A stretch of DNA of 64,000 nucleotides. Source: Ostrinia nubilalis. Its lineage: Eukaryota; Arthropoda; Insecta; Lepidoptera; Crambidae. The DNA is taken from assembly GCF_963855985.1 (NCBI RefSeq), contig NC_087099.1:10756001-10820000 (forward strand), given 5' to 3'. Below, piece after piece: positions 25,451 through 37,830 of this stretch (the first letter of the stretch is position 1; each line of letters opens with the position of its first letter). Below the pieces are notes generated by a model that saw nothing but the letters and a program-made list of their open reading frames with translations, made no database searches and was not told where the DNA came from. The position numbers and the translations under genes were made by a program.

Positions 25451-25632
25451 ACACATGTCATTCTGTGTCGGCCGTCAGGTCGGCGGCGCGCGATGACTCT
25501 GGCGCAACAATCCGCAGGCCGGCCAAAACAAACATTCGATCGATGAGGGCCACGTATACGTGATTGATAAATAATTTAATTATAGCCCGACTAAGTGCAA
25601 TAACCTTTCTTTTCAGATTCACCGAGGAACCG

Positions 25633-25695
25633 ATGAGAAGATACCGTCCCTTGGCACCGCGTGAGCGTCCAGTGAGTTCAAGCGCCGCCGTGTAG
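25633..25695 (+). other. Upstream ORF 1 in the Antp leader (20 codons plus stop)
   Basis: The first ATG after the inferred acceptor opens a 20-codon frame ending in TAG at 25693-25695, 114 nt before the Antp ATG. It is in a different frame from Antp. If the leader is transcribed as inferred, this uORF would be met by scanning ribosomes before the main start. Its peptide shows no recognisable motif. Confidence 0.5.
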
Positions 25696-25698
25696 TGA

Positions 25699-25725
25699 AT
25701 GGAATCCCAAGTGTCCGTGTTGTGA
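25699..25725 (+). other. Upstream ORF 2 in the Antp leader (8 codons plus stop)
   Basis: A second ATG at 25699 opens eight codons ending in TGA at 25723-25725. It starts three bases after the stop of the first uORF, so re-initiation could use either. A role in dampening Antp translation is inferred. Confidence 0.5.
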
Positions 25726-25790
25726 ACTGAACAGTGATAGTGTCGGCCCTCGGGCCGAGAAGCTGCGACGGAAGATACGGACGCGAGCCG

Positions 25791-25809
25791 CGCGGGCTGC
25801 GGGCCCGCG
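25791..25809 (+). promoter_or_regulatory. GC hairpin directly abutting the Antp start codon
   Basis: CGCGGGC (25791-25797) pairs perfectly with GCCCGCG (25803-25809) around a 5-nt loop. The stem ends at the base before the A of the ATG. A second perfect stem, TCGGCCC/GGGCCGA, lies at 25743-25758. In RNA these would form strong structures in front of the start codon. Confidence 0.55.
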
Positions 25810-26461
25810 ATGAGCGCCAACAGCTGCGATAACATGACGTACTTCTCCAACGCCTACATGCCGGACATGCGCAACGGCGGGCACGAGCACCAGCAGGCGC
25901 ACGCGCACTACGGCGCCGTGCCGCAGCAGGGCCACGAGATGGACGGCTGCGAGCAGCAGCTGCGGCCGGCGCAGCACCACTACCCCGCGCAGCCGGCGCC
26001 GGGCATGCCCTACCCGCGGTTCCCGCCCTACGACCGGCTGGGCTACTACCAGCAGATGGAGCAGAACGGGTACCGGCCTGACAGTCCGTCGCAGATGGGT
26101 CACATGGGTCCGAAGTCGGACGGGTACGGGCCGAACGGGCACCAGCCGCCGGCGCCGGCGGTGTATACGTCGTGTAAGCTGCAGGCGGCGGCGGCGACGG
26201 CTGGTGGGGTGCCGGGCAGCCCGCCGCTGGAGCAGGCGCAGCAGATGCCGCACCATATGCACGCGCAGCAGCACATGGTGCCGCACGTGCCGCATCAGCA
26301 GCACCTCATGTACCCGGTGGACGACATGCAGCACCAGACGCAGATGCCGCCCATGCATCAGCAGTCCATGCACGCGCAGCAGCCGCCCCCGCAGCAGCCG
26401 CCGCCCAACACCAACGCGTCGCTGCCCAGTCCACTATACCCCTGGATGAGAAGTCAATTCG
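25810..26461 (+). CDS. Antp: Antennapedia (Antp), coding exon 1: N-terminal region and YPWM hexapeptide
   Basis: This exon encodes residues 1-217 plus the first base of codon 218 of the Hox transcription factor Antennapedia, a nuclear DNA-binding protein that specifies thoracic segment identity. The start ATG is the first of an N-terminus of the Antp/Hox type (MSANSC...MTYFSNAYM). Residues about 22-66 and 140-200 are rich in His, Gln, Met and Pro, the usual low-complexity transactivation region. A conserved RFPPYDR block lies at 70-76 and VYTSCKLQAA at 118-127. The hexapeptide YPWM, which binds the Exd/Pbx cofactor, is at 210-213, four residues before the splice site. The donor is G|GTAAGG at 26461/26462. 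The exon is very GC-rich compared with its AT-rich surroundings. Joined to 43640-43890 it gives an uninterrupted 300-aa protein. The identification is very secure. Confidence 0.97.
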
Positions 26462-28414
26462 GTAAGGATCATTTTCTATTACTTATTACTAGCCTAGTGG
26501 TTTATTATTTGTGACATTCAGTCGTAACTACAAAAGGTCGTAACTTATCTCTTTTACGATTATTTCCAATAAGACATGGACCTGTTAGATGCTGAAGAAT
26601 TCACCCAAAGACATTTCTTTGTAACATGGGCATATAGCGAAAACATAACGATATTAAAATTGCATGTTAGGTACAATAAGTTAACCTTTTGATATTAAAA
26701 ACTTCTTAATATCCCGATTGCCCTGTCATTATGTAGGTTTTATGATTAGTGAAGAGATATTTTGTAAGAATAAGTACCTATTAATGTAACCCCAAAACCA
26801 AAATGACTAGAAGATTGCATCAAATAATAAATAAGACTTTTTAAATAATTATGTATGCTATTCTCAAATTCCATTAAGAGTAAATTCGAAGAGCCTTTTA
26901 AAATTCCCAAAGTAATAGAATTGCTGACAGTTAATTTGCAAAGACCTAGAAAAAAGTGTCTTTGTTGAAAATCAGCGAAGAATTCGAAGTATTCTTTGAA
27001 AATTGAAAGTAAAACCGTGTTTTTGATAGAATAATGCACAATGTTACAAGTACAGGTAGCAAAAAGGTCATTCGCAAAAACACTTTCGCCCCACGTGCTC
27101 ATTGATGAAACAATACGCTGGAAACAATAGGCTTCCTTCTATTCGGGTATTATTTATGGGCCGAAGAGGCATTCAAAAGGAATTTCACTTTTCATAAAAT
27201 TTACAACTCCAGCACAAAAGCGCTCACCTTCTGTTTTGCTGACGCTCCCGCGAACAAAGCGCCCTCTACTCGGCTACCGTCTCCTACTGTTTTTGAATTT
27301 GTCTGAGATCTAATTTATGGGGTCTTGCCTGATTTAAGGATTCCATTGTAATTGAGATCATTCAAACGCTGGAATTTCCAAGTTTAAGTTTAGTTTGTGG
27401 TTGCGCTTCGCTTTAGTGATTTTTACGTCGGTTCTCTTTGAACTCACTTTTCGAGTAAGTTAGTTCTATCGCAGTGTTAGTTGAACGCGAGTAGGTAATA
27501 TTCACAAGAAATCTTCGCGAAAGAAGGTGATAATTTTATCTTATTAATTGTTCTACAGTTTTTATTATGTAAATTAAGAAAATATAACCCAAAAGCTCAG
27601 GATTTTCATTGATGAATCAATTTGTAGGGTTTTATTTAATATGCCAAATTATCATAATCCTCCACACAACTCGACCAATCCCATCTACACTTTCTGTGCC
27701 ACACATGAAATCTACAAAACGGTAAAAAGTATTATCATTCATGATAATAAGTTCAAAATATCATAAATAAGAGCTACTCGAAAATCATTAAATAATTAAT
27801 ATTTAAACTAAGTTCAACGAAGCAAAATTGAATACTCAGAAGTTAAGATGAACGGGCCTTTATTCATTAACTGCTGTCGCAGATAACGGAAACTCCACTG
27901 ACAAGTAGATTGGTAGCGTCAGCGACAAAATTTCAAATAAATTGAATAATTTAAACCAATAAAATTATCAGTCAGCTATAAAATTTAAACAAAAATTATG
28001 GACTAGGCTGTCAGAGAATGCTAATTCGACGTTAGAACTTTTGACAACCAATAAACGTGTCTTCGGTATTTTGACAAATTAGATTATAAATGCGATAAAC
28101 ACTTGCAAATATTAGATATACTGGATGACAAAATAAATGTAATAAAGTTATGATATTTTAAAATGTTTTGAAACATCACATCCGGCATTCAGGTCATAAA
28201 ACTTAATTTGCAATAACAGATTTAGTATCTGGTGTTTATTGGTATGCGGTGATAGCGAATAACCAGTGATTTATTATTGGCAATACAGGCAGAACATGTT
28301 AGCAAATGCTACTCAATGTTATCAGCGCAACCGAATTTTCGGGCTTTCAGTAAAGTTGTGTCGTAGTTACCTTGTTGCAGCCAGGCATACGTACGAGCTC
28401 GTTTCACAGAGGAT

Positions 28415-28510
28415 AGTCATCATCATCATCATCAGTCATTTATTAGTCTCCACTGCAGGAGCACAACGCGACTCTCTCTAATTTACCAGAGGCAAATGGA
28501 GGATTTGGCC
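28415..28510. repeat. Interspersed repeat with ATC tail
   Basis: A (TCA)n run is followed by TTAGTCTCCACTGCAGGAGC, CTCTCTCTAATTTACCAGAG and GGAGGATTTGGCC, a pattern I recognise as a common lepidopteran repeat 3' end. It is unlike the RTE-like copies. Confidence 0.45.
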
Positions 28511-29189
28511 TACCGAGCAAAGTAACTATACTTAAACAAAAAATATCGGAGCGAAATGATTTCGAAATTAAAACTTTTTTACGAATGTCCTGCTTTGGCT
28601 TTTAGTGGTTAGTCGTAGAGCTGAGCTGAGCTAAAGGCTGAAAAGGTCAAAAGAAATAGGTATTCATAAATCGTTTGCAATTTCTCTGCTATCGGTACAT
28701 AGGGCAGCCAATCCGCCTACCAAGTTCTGGCGACGATGAACCCGTGTCATAACCCTTATCTGCCAGACGATAAGATGTGCCAAATTTGACTTAGCTGCAC
28801 CGACTGCCAGTTAATTAATATCGAGGCTGGGTGGTCGTGTGATGTAGTTAGTGTGTTTATTTCAGTTTATGACTATAGCAGAATACATACTGGTACTATG
28901 ACTGTAGTTTGTTAGCAGATTTGCGATTTCTTTGATGGTATAGACACCAGTCAACGTGACATCGTCCGTACCGTACCATCACGAGTAAGCTACAAAAGGC
29001 TAGCTGTGATAGCAGGTTTGAATCTTGTTGATGACATTTTAGTGTGATGAGCATGACCATTAGGTAATATCCAGAGTCATGAGCATTTATGACGGACTAA
29101 TGAAAAGAAATGTTCCAAGTCCGCCTGGCTAGCTACCACCATCTTACATAAGTTTGTCGCCATAACAACAATGTTAACAGCATTGTTGT

Positions 29190-29330
29190 GTTCCGGCAGT
29201 TAGAGGTAAGATAGCCAGTCTCCGTGGTTGAGGATTCCGGGTGAAGCTCGCTTCCACCTTCGGCCTGATCGTCACTTACCATCAGGTGAAATACAGGCCA
29301 AGAGCTTCCGCGTTGTAGATAAAAAAATGT
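29190..29330 (+). repeat. LINE/SINE-like 3' fragment
   Basis: GCTTCCACCTTCGGCCTGAT, CTTACCATCAGGTGAAATAC and AGGCCAAGAGCTTCC, followed by an A-rich tail. A shorter relative is seen near 57.48-57.53 kb (CATCAAGTGAGATGCAGGCG). Confidence 0.5.
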
Positions 29331-30772
29331 ATCATGTTTACCTATTCTCTAGTCGCTTAACATAATAAAACGCTTGTTTACACAAATAACGACTCACAAA
29401 GAAAGCTCTTTATAATTTAAAGATTCTAATAACAGAAATTAATAAATTTAAGTAAGATTATTCATACCATTTAATTCGTAAATCAAAGAATTGAAACAGT
29501 TCTTCATGAACTACGCTAGTTAACTATGCTGATAGACGTTTAGCAGCCAGTACACCCTTTCAAGTGCTTTCATAAAAGACGAGGCAATCACTTGACTAAA
29601 TACTCCTAAATACGTTGTTAGCGTATGAAAAATGCTGGCCACTTCATCCGAGCAGTAGCTATACTCGAGCTCCTCTCATGGTATCTTCAAGTCGATCTTT
29701 CATTAATCTTCGAAAATCGGTTGCCATATTGAAAAAATCGACCAATGGCAGCTTCGCTTGTGTTTTGTTTGAAAATAGAACGCCTGTTTGAACAGACGAA
29801 TCATTAATCACTGTAAACTTACACCTACTCACCACATGTAATGCTGGGATGAAGTAGGTAAATACATGGTGTTATATGTTTATTGTGTATGTATATGAGC
29901 TATACGTCGTAAGTGTATTAAAGAGCTTACGTCGTAGTTTAAAACTACGATAAGTTAAGCTAGCTACTCACTAGGTATCGTGTTTTCTTTACTAAAGTTA
30001 CTTATTAATTGAGAAAAATTAGTCTAGAGTTCGTCACAATCATTTATAGACATAATGAATGTATTATAGATTACTTTAATGAGCGTCGATGGGTCAGTTT
30101 TAAGGCATATACAAGATTCTTACGAGTAGACTATAAATATATTTTGGTTGTTCCAATTCGTTTGATCCATTTCACGTGGAATCTTGAGTCATTTGTTCAA
30201 GGTCTATTTTACGTAAAAAAAACGCTGTAAAAAGTGATAAATTACAAGAAATACATTATGTAAGATAAAGATTTTTTTAAATTATTATCTTTGCACTTGT
30301 TTTTTAATAATAATGACATCATTACCAGTCAAAGCTATGCAGATAGACAAAACATTTTGCCAAGAGAAATAGACGGTGCCACGTTTCACCATCAGTCTAG
30401 TTGATTACATGTTTATTCAGCCAATTAAATCTGAATATTGTTTCTGAAAGAATCGTGATGATGCGTAGACCATTACTTTTGATATTTATGATCTGTGTAC
30501 CTGTGTAATTTGATTTAGAAATATTCTTCATTATTTAATTAAATCTTCATCATTAGTTAACTCACCACTCCGCCATGACTAATGTGTCCTAGGTATTGTT
30601 GATAGGAAGTTATGAGTATTTTAAAACTCGTGTCAGAAAAACTAAAAAATATATACTCAACATTCGAACCAATATGGTTCAAAGGTATGGTGGAACAAGA
30701 CCAGTTGGAAGATGAGTCTAAGCGAGACCTAAGATATCTACTTAATGACAGATTTCATAATATTATTTAAGG

Positions 30773-31698
30773 GAGAGTCCGCTAATTTGGACCAGTTTTT
30801 TTCAATCCCATTTTACACATAGTTTTCTTTTGTTTTTGCTAATGTCCATGGTATATAATAAAAGCTACATTATTCAACTTACTATTTCATAAGTATTAAT
30901 TAACATGATTGTTGTATATTTAGCACAAATCAACAAAGTACGAGTTCAGAGCTTCGGTCCAATTTAGCCAACCGGTTCGATAATTTGTACCACAGGGTTA
31001 CTAAATTGGATTTCAATAAATTTCAAGCCTATAAAAAAACTATGGCAAAATATTATACGATACATTCTTAACAAATTAGGAAACGAAAAGGAACAGTAGT
31101 TAATAACACAGACAATCGATATTGTTTTACACGTTATCACGATTTTGAGTACAAATTTTGTAATTCCAATTATCGTAACGCACACTTGTACCTAATCTAC
31201 TTTGCCAGTCTTTTGCTTTCATTTATTGTTAGTCAAACATAACTACGCTATTTTAACTTCAAAATATGATTTACTAAAAAAAAATCAAAATCCTTTGGTA
31301 AAGTTCCATACAACTTGATGTGGTACAATTTAGCCGACTAGGTGATAGTGCTTTTAAAAAATCGGTAAAAAATATAGCTTATAAATACCGAAAAATGTTT
31401 CAAATAATTGTAATCCACACTAATTTACGCTTCTAAATAATATATTAGAAAAACCCTGTGATTAAATTTAACAAAATTACAAACTAAACATGTATTGTCA
31501 AAAGTTACTTGAAAACAATGAAAAAATACTTTTCAAAATAAAACACACGTGTTTGTTGTCACGACAAAAACCACATGGCCGATATTAATTGATTTTAGTT
31601 GTGTATCGCTGAGTGTTGCAATTACAGACATTCAATAAATACTTTACGAAATATGAGGGTGGTACAATTTATCCGGCGGTACAATATACCGAACTCTC
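30773..31698. mobile_element. Candidate 0.9-kb TIR element in the Antp intron
   Basis: GAGAGTCCGCTAATTTGGACC at the left matches the reverse complement of the right end (GAGAGTTCGGTATATTGTACC) at about 16 of 21 positions. A related motif (GGTACAATTTAGCCG or its variants) occurs several times inside, near 30960, 31325 and 31665. No coding capacity and no clear target duplication. Confidence 0.45.
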
Positions 31699-33642
31699 TC
31701 ATACATACTTATTAGTGTCTTTGTGTTTCTGTTCATCAATTTGTCTAAAGATTACGGCAGCTGAAACAGCCTATAACTGGAATCATGTAGAGTTTATTTA
31801 CCACAAAACACTTCTGAAAAGATTCATTCTCTTTAGACACTCTGCTCTTAAATCCACTCTTAAACTCTAACCTGAATTAACCAAAACAGACTATTCCCCA
31901 ACATGACGTCACATTAATCCGCGTTCAAATTCATTTACCTTTGATATAGCTTGTCTAACGACACAGAAAGATAGACCTGGCAGGTCCGAGGTAGGCTCGA
32001 TAGAGGTGGGAACGGGAATATAATGCCGCCCCTCGCACAATGCGCTAGGTTACGTTTCATTGTACAGATATCGCGGAGGCTTTTGTTGGCCCGATGATTG
32101 AATAGGTATATTTGTAAGCGCCAGCCACTGATTCGCTGAAAGGGACGTGAAATAAGTCAGCGGTAAACGATTTTGTTTTTCGTGGTTTAGTTTCTTTGGA
32201 GGGAAATTGCAGGTTTGGATGTTTGAGATGAGATGAAAATGCTAGGGATATTTTTTGGATATAAAGCAAGAGTTTCAATTTAGTCCGTCAGTAATTAACT
32301 TATCCAAAAATACTCGACACGTATTTTTTCAATTTTTCAAACTAATGAAAATTGAAAGAGATAAAGCGCGCCAAATTTCAAAGGAAGAGGCCCGTGAAGT
32401 TAAGGCGTGCTTAAAAGTGTAGCACTTTGTGACGTCACGCGGAACTTCAACGCATCACAACTTTGTAATTACTTGTTGGATTGACAAAAATATAGGTGTC
32501 CAACATTTTTTTTTAATGTCATTGACGGACTCAAAGTTTTTTTTTAGGAAACTAGCCTATTGTAGAGCCGTCCTTATACTGCTCTAGCTGTGAGGTACAA
32601 ATATGTAAATCAACACACGTGTAAGACGGATAATTATGATAATTTCGTCAATTACTGCTAGAGTTTACTTGTTACCTTCGGAGTTTATCTCTAAAGCTCT
32701 TAAGAAATTGATGCAAAATAGGCCCAAGATTGTAAAAATCCTGTTTCAGATTGATTATCAGTAATATTGTGGGGTTTAAGAATGTAAATCAACGTAAATA
32801 TGTGTAAAACGTGATAATTATGATTATTTACATCAGTTACTGCACTTTACGTCCTACTTTAATGCTTTGCAATAAGTTAATATTCGTAGCAACTACGTCG
32901 TAGCTACGAAAAAATATTTTGATTATTGCAGTTTTTTTTTTCAAAAAAAGTTTTTACAAAATATTCATTTTCCTTATTGGAGATCGAGCTAATGCCCCCC
33001 CTGTTGTTGGTTTATACTTAGTAGCTTACAACTTTATGTATTTTTTTTATTAGAAAATCTTACTATGTTTTGAACTTACTCTGTCTTTTCCGCAACCTAA
33101 AACTGTAAACACTCCTTTCATTCGAATAAAACGCTCTGGGATTCGATTTTTTCACCTTTCTCGATAAAATGTAGTGATTACTGGCTTCGCCGATAAGTTC
33201 TTTTGTTGCGTGTCGAGTCGGCGCTTGATCGATGCTCGATTGCCGATATCGAGGCGGGACAAAGGCGCGAATGCATCACTAGATTAGGGTTCCGATCATT
33301 CAGGGTACTCATCTACTTTTCCCTATAGAATTTTCCGTTACAATTAATAACGTGGCGATTTTTCTCCGGTGATTGTTTACGTCATTTGCAATGTGTGTAA
33401 TGAATTTGGTAGCAAGGAAGACTTGTGTAAAGCTTTATTGCTATTACTTTTTGACTTTACGGACTGTTTCGATTATCAGGTTGAACTGGGATTGAGAACT
33501 CAACTTTAGCAATTTTCTCATAGCATCTTACGTCATATGTGACGTAAGAAACATAGGAAAAAGCAGCTTTATATCATTTGTGTACAATTAATTGAGACAA
33601 AATATTTAAGTAAGTACACGTTCACCTACACGTGTAAGGTAC

Positions 33643-33800
33643 CTACTGGCCACCTGAAAAAAGAAAATTAAACTTTTTATTTTGTTTTTCTATCACTCAT
33701 AAGTACTTTTAAAAAGCACTGGCCATCTAAAAATAATCATTATAAGAAAATTATCACTTAATTGAGTTTTTAAAAATACTGGCCGCCTATAAAAAGGTTA
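33643..33800 (+). repeat. Degenerate TACTGGCCNCCT repeat, three units
   Basis: TACTGGCCACCTGAAAAAAG, CACTGGCCATCTAAAAATAA and TACTGGCCGCCTATAAAAAG occur at spacings of about 73 and 61 bp, each followed by A-rich sequence. Confidence 0.55.
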
Positions 33801-35699
33801 TTTAAAAAGAAAACATTAATTTTCCGTTACCGACAAAAAGCGATCGTTTTCATTGTGTTACAGATACCAACTTCCCCTATTTACACGTTTATTATTTGCA
33901 TAAACATTTCTTTGGGGGGTGGTACAAAAATAAAATTTCTAATTCCGTAGTGGCTTCCTGTTCGCCCCTCGGATTGACTTTGACGAATGTTTTTGCTCGG
34001 CTGATATTATTTTAGGAGTCTTTTTGTGTACTGTTTATGGAGAATACATCGTAATGACTAAATCTTTGAATGTAGAGACAATTTAAATAGTGTCTTAAAT
34101 AGACTAATGTTATGTGTGTGGATAAGTAAAATTTCTGGTTTATAATTACATTATCTATTTTTATTATCTAGTTTACTTAACGTTATTGTAGTCTAATATT
34201 CATCAAGTTATTACTTATCTAGTTTACTTATAATTATTGTATTCTTAAATAGATTTAGTTGGACTGATTTATATTTTAAGTATGCTAAAATATTAACTTC
34301 ATTATCATAATCAGGTACTTCATTCATAACACCTACGAAATTGTAAAGAAGATTACGAGTATCATAAACAAGCAAAAGATCTATATTTAGCATTCGTTAT
34401 AATAAAAAGTTATGCAAAAAACTCATGTTCATCCAAAAAACTAGGATACAATATAATCTAAACCACAATCCGGAGTAGATTACGACAAAAAAAAAATAAG
34501 GGCAACAAAAAGTTGGGAGCTTATTAAAAAACCATTACCATGTTATAATTACATACACCCACATCCAAAAGACCAATCCCATTAATATTTGTCTGGCATT
34601 GAGTCACGCACACCAACTCACGCGCGATCGCTCAGTCATTGGACGCACACATCGACACTGTGTGCAGACGTGATCGTAGTTTTGAGTGTGTTTTGGGGTT
34701 GCCCACACTACCTATGTTTTTTACCTTGAAATTGGCAGATTTTTTATTTGGTGTAAAATAATTACAAATTCAAATTCTTTATTAGTAGGTACCTACTAAT
34801 GCCTACCTATGTAGACCCTTTTTAGGGCAGGTCACAATGGCACACTGAATGAGTGTAAAAATACTTTAATATTTTTTTTAGCAATCGAAATTATTAATTA
34901 ATTACACAAAAAGTAACAAGCTCTACATCGAAAATAATTATTTTGTTTCATGCATCTTGGTACTTTGTATGAAGATTATACGAGTGTCTTTTTAATTTAC
35001 CAAGAAGTTTACAGAGGATTGGACAGTGAATGAAAAATGGGGCATACAAGATATTAGTCCTAACCAATACGAGTAATATTCTATCATAAGGTAATTTAAC
35101 TTGATACGATTTTCTGAGCTATCCACTAATGATATCGAAACAGCCTATCTCAATTAAATTAGTCTTATCAATTACCCCAAAGGGAGTTGCTCGTCTCAAC
35201 CCTCAAGTCGCTATAAGTTCAGACCAATAATTTCCCGAACTACGTACTTTTACTTTGAAAGTAAGTTGCGTCCAATTAACTGGCAACATTCTCCGAGATC
35301 TTATATCCCTTTCGCGCTTATTCCCCTTTCCTTTCTCACCCGAGGTTACGTTAGCTTGCCCCACATTAATTAAATGCCAGGATAGAACGCCAATCAAACT
35401 TTGACCGCTAAGCCGATGGAGCCGCACTTATTATGTGGTATTAAAATTCCATTTTTGTATCCCAAATTGAAATGGATCCATAACATTAATGTAATAACCA
35501 CTAATTGGTCAACCGAATTACCGTGCCCTCGGAAGCGCTACTCTACATTACAATTACGGCCAAAATGGGCGCATATTGAAGCGGTACAATCATTCAGTCA
35601 TTAATGATTAAACCTCGTATCATTATTTCGGCACAAAGGCGTCGCATGACGCGTACACATGTGCGAGTGGGACATAAATCATAACGTATCTTTATATCT

Positions 35700-35935
35700 A
35701 CTTATGCGTAGGGAGTAGCCTCGTCGATAGAGAAGCGGAAAAAAGCCCCCGTTTCCTGGCCGGGATCACACATGACCGGCCTGTCTATCTGCCAGACCCA
35801 TGTCAAATATTCTCTGGAGCGGAGACCGCCCCTCTCGGCTTTTGGGGGGCGCCCCCTGGGGCTCGCGTCCCGCGGCGAGACTCATCTTGGCGCTCTAATG
35901 CGATCCGCGCCCGGTATTATGTCGAGATGAATTTT
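35700..35935. promoter_or_regulatory. GC-rich intronic island with a CTCF-like site
   Basis: This is a GC-rich block in an AT-rich intron. It contains GCGCCCCCTGGGG at 35849-35861, close to the CTCF core (AGGGGGCGC on the other strand), within the self-complementary GGGGGGCGCCCCC. An inverted pair GGCCGG/CCGGCC lies at about 35758-35781. Confidence 0.4.
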
Positions 35936-37830
35936 TACCCACAACTTTTATTTTTCTGATTGCCCTCCCAGTATGTTAGGTCACAGCGTACCCCGTGATT
36001 GAATATTTTCATTAAGATTTTCGCCGTGGCGTTGAAAAATCGCCCGCCCGGCACCTTTCATAACTTTTCACTTCGTGATCCGACGCAATTACTCACTTTC
36101 TATCGCCTTCTCAAATATTCATTCGTGCTTTTCCTGCTGCAAATTATAGTAATGGCCCGAACAAAACTGGTAATTAGCCTCCGTGTAGGGAGGGCTTTCA
36201 TTTCTGTAAAAGCAATGCCTGTTTGTGTTTTAATATTTCAGAAATGATGGCTTTAATTGGAAGTTTTAATTTCGTTAATGGTGCTATTGATATCGATGTT
36301 GTAATGGCGTACTAAGTTGCGAATTTGTGAACCTGGGGCAGTATTCGTTGCCAGGTCGTGTAGGTATTGTACTGGGAGATCGGTGGCGGCTCAGCAGGAG
36401 TAGCGATAGGGCCGTGTCGACAGGCGGAGCCGCGCGGCGCACAAAGCTGCGCCTAACAAAGACGTCACCGAGCGGCTGACTGCGACGCGGAGTTATGGCA
36501 CCCATTGTGCACAACAATACCCAACAAACGAGTTTGTATAAGCTATTAGGTACGCGCATTAATATATATTTTTTGTTCGCCCGAAAATTTAGCATTCCAT
36601 TACGAGGGAGAGAAATGAAACGCCCGCCGCATGAATTATATTAAAATATATTTGAATATTTCATTTGACACCTTTTTTGCGGGCGGAATTTCGTTCAATC
36701 CCGGTCGGGCCGCGTAATTTTTGGCGTACACCAAAGCGGAGTTTTGTGAATAACATTCCATTTGGATGCGAAACACGACGCGTATCAGCGTCGACACAAC
36801 ACTGACTGATGGCGTTGGTTCACGATATAAATTCTTTTTGAGATCCGGCCGGATTTGAATGATATAATTCCTATGTGAGTAATAATGCGAATGCTTACAC
36901 GGCCTTTTCATCAACTGGAAATGAAAAGAGAAACGTTCTGTCCGTCCGCGTAAATGTTACGGTCATGAGACCGAAATATGAAACAAAAGAACGACGGTTT
37001 CGCAATATGGTTATTTCGTGTTGTATGATTTGTCGACTTTGTTTCTGGCAGTATTTCAACTAGCAAATGTTTGTTAAAGATATTAGCAATCCCATGCCTT
37101 AGGTCGTAAAGTCGAGGTTGTAACTGGCGTGTATTTTTTTGGTACTCTTCCAAGACTAGGAACTAAATCAGAGCGCTAAAGAAAACAGCTTTCTCCCAAT
37201 GTCTCTATCAGAAATTGTGTCGAAAATTGGGTTAGTAAAGTGTTTTATATAATGGTATGTGTACGGAAAAAGTCATTAGGCATATGGCTATGTTGTAATA
37301 GTTACATATAGCGAGCCCGCCCAGACCACTGGAATGATTAATGGTATATCAGAGCATGAAAGCCGGCCATGTTTTTTCGTGTTTTTTTTGTTTTCCGTTT
37401 AGTTCCGCTCCCTGGTTTCCTTTTCTGTGTTTGATCGATCTGAAGTGTAATTATTTGATAAGCATCGAACAACAATCGCTGCCCGACGAATTCGAAATGG
37501 ATTCGGAATAACGTTTACGTACGTTTCGGACGGGAAATTTATTAAACATAATTAATAAGTACTTGGCACCTAATTTGTAAGATGCGTGGTTGCGAAAGCG
37601 AGTGGTTATCTTTAGCTACATTTATTTTAGGTCCATTAAACATGATATATTCTGCGAATGCCATTTGGACAAAGAGGTGTACACTAATTAGTAATATGAA
37701 AAGTTGTTTTTATGAATACTGTCTGGTATTGAACTATAAATTATAATAACTTTTTAAACTGAAATAAAATAAATACCACTCATACAAACCTCAGAAACTA
37801 CAACAAGTTCCTTATAGGGTTTAGACATCA

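Larger units (their letters stand above)
17480..25616. other. Upstream DNA leading into the Antp coding exon
   Basis: This block holds a small MITE (18135-18293), palindrome-cored tandem repeats (18561-18900), a 1.08-kb element with terminal inverted repeats (20540-21617), a LINE tail (22193-22260) and an antisense exon-like segment (22567-22657). The last kilobase is GC-rich and probably regulatory. The stretch 22.7-24.6 kb shows nothing nameable. Confidence 0.65.
25617..25809 (+). other. Antp: Antp 5' UTR segment of the first coding exon
   Basis: A consensus acceptor (TTTCTTTTCAG, AG at 25615-25616) precedes this segment, so the coding exon probably starts at 25617 and is joined to one or more leader exons further upstream, as in other insect Antp genes. 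The 193-nt leader is GC-rich, holds two short upstream ORFs and ends in a GC hairpin touching the ATG. The acceptor is inferred from sequence. A promoter within 24.7-25.6 kb cannot be excluded. Confidence 0.65.

Noticed and set aside
25678..26373. 231-codon minus-strand ORF, His/Arg/Leu-rich
   Set aside because: It is the shadow of the GC-rich Antp exon. Its composition follows from codons for His, Gln and Pro on the + strand.
26204..26449. 81-codon + strand ORF rich in Arg, Cys and Ser
   Set aside because: Overlaps Antp coding exon 1 in another frame; composition artefact.
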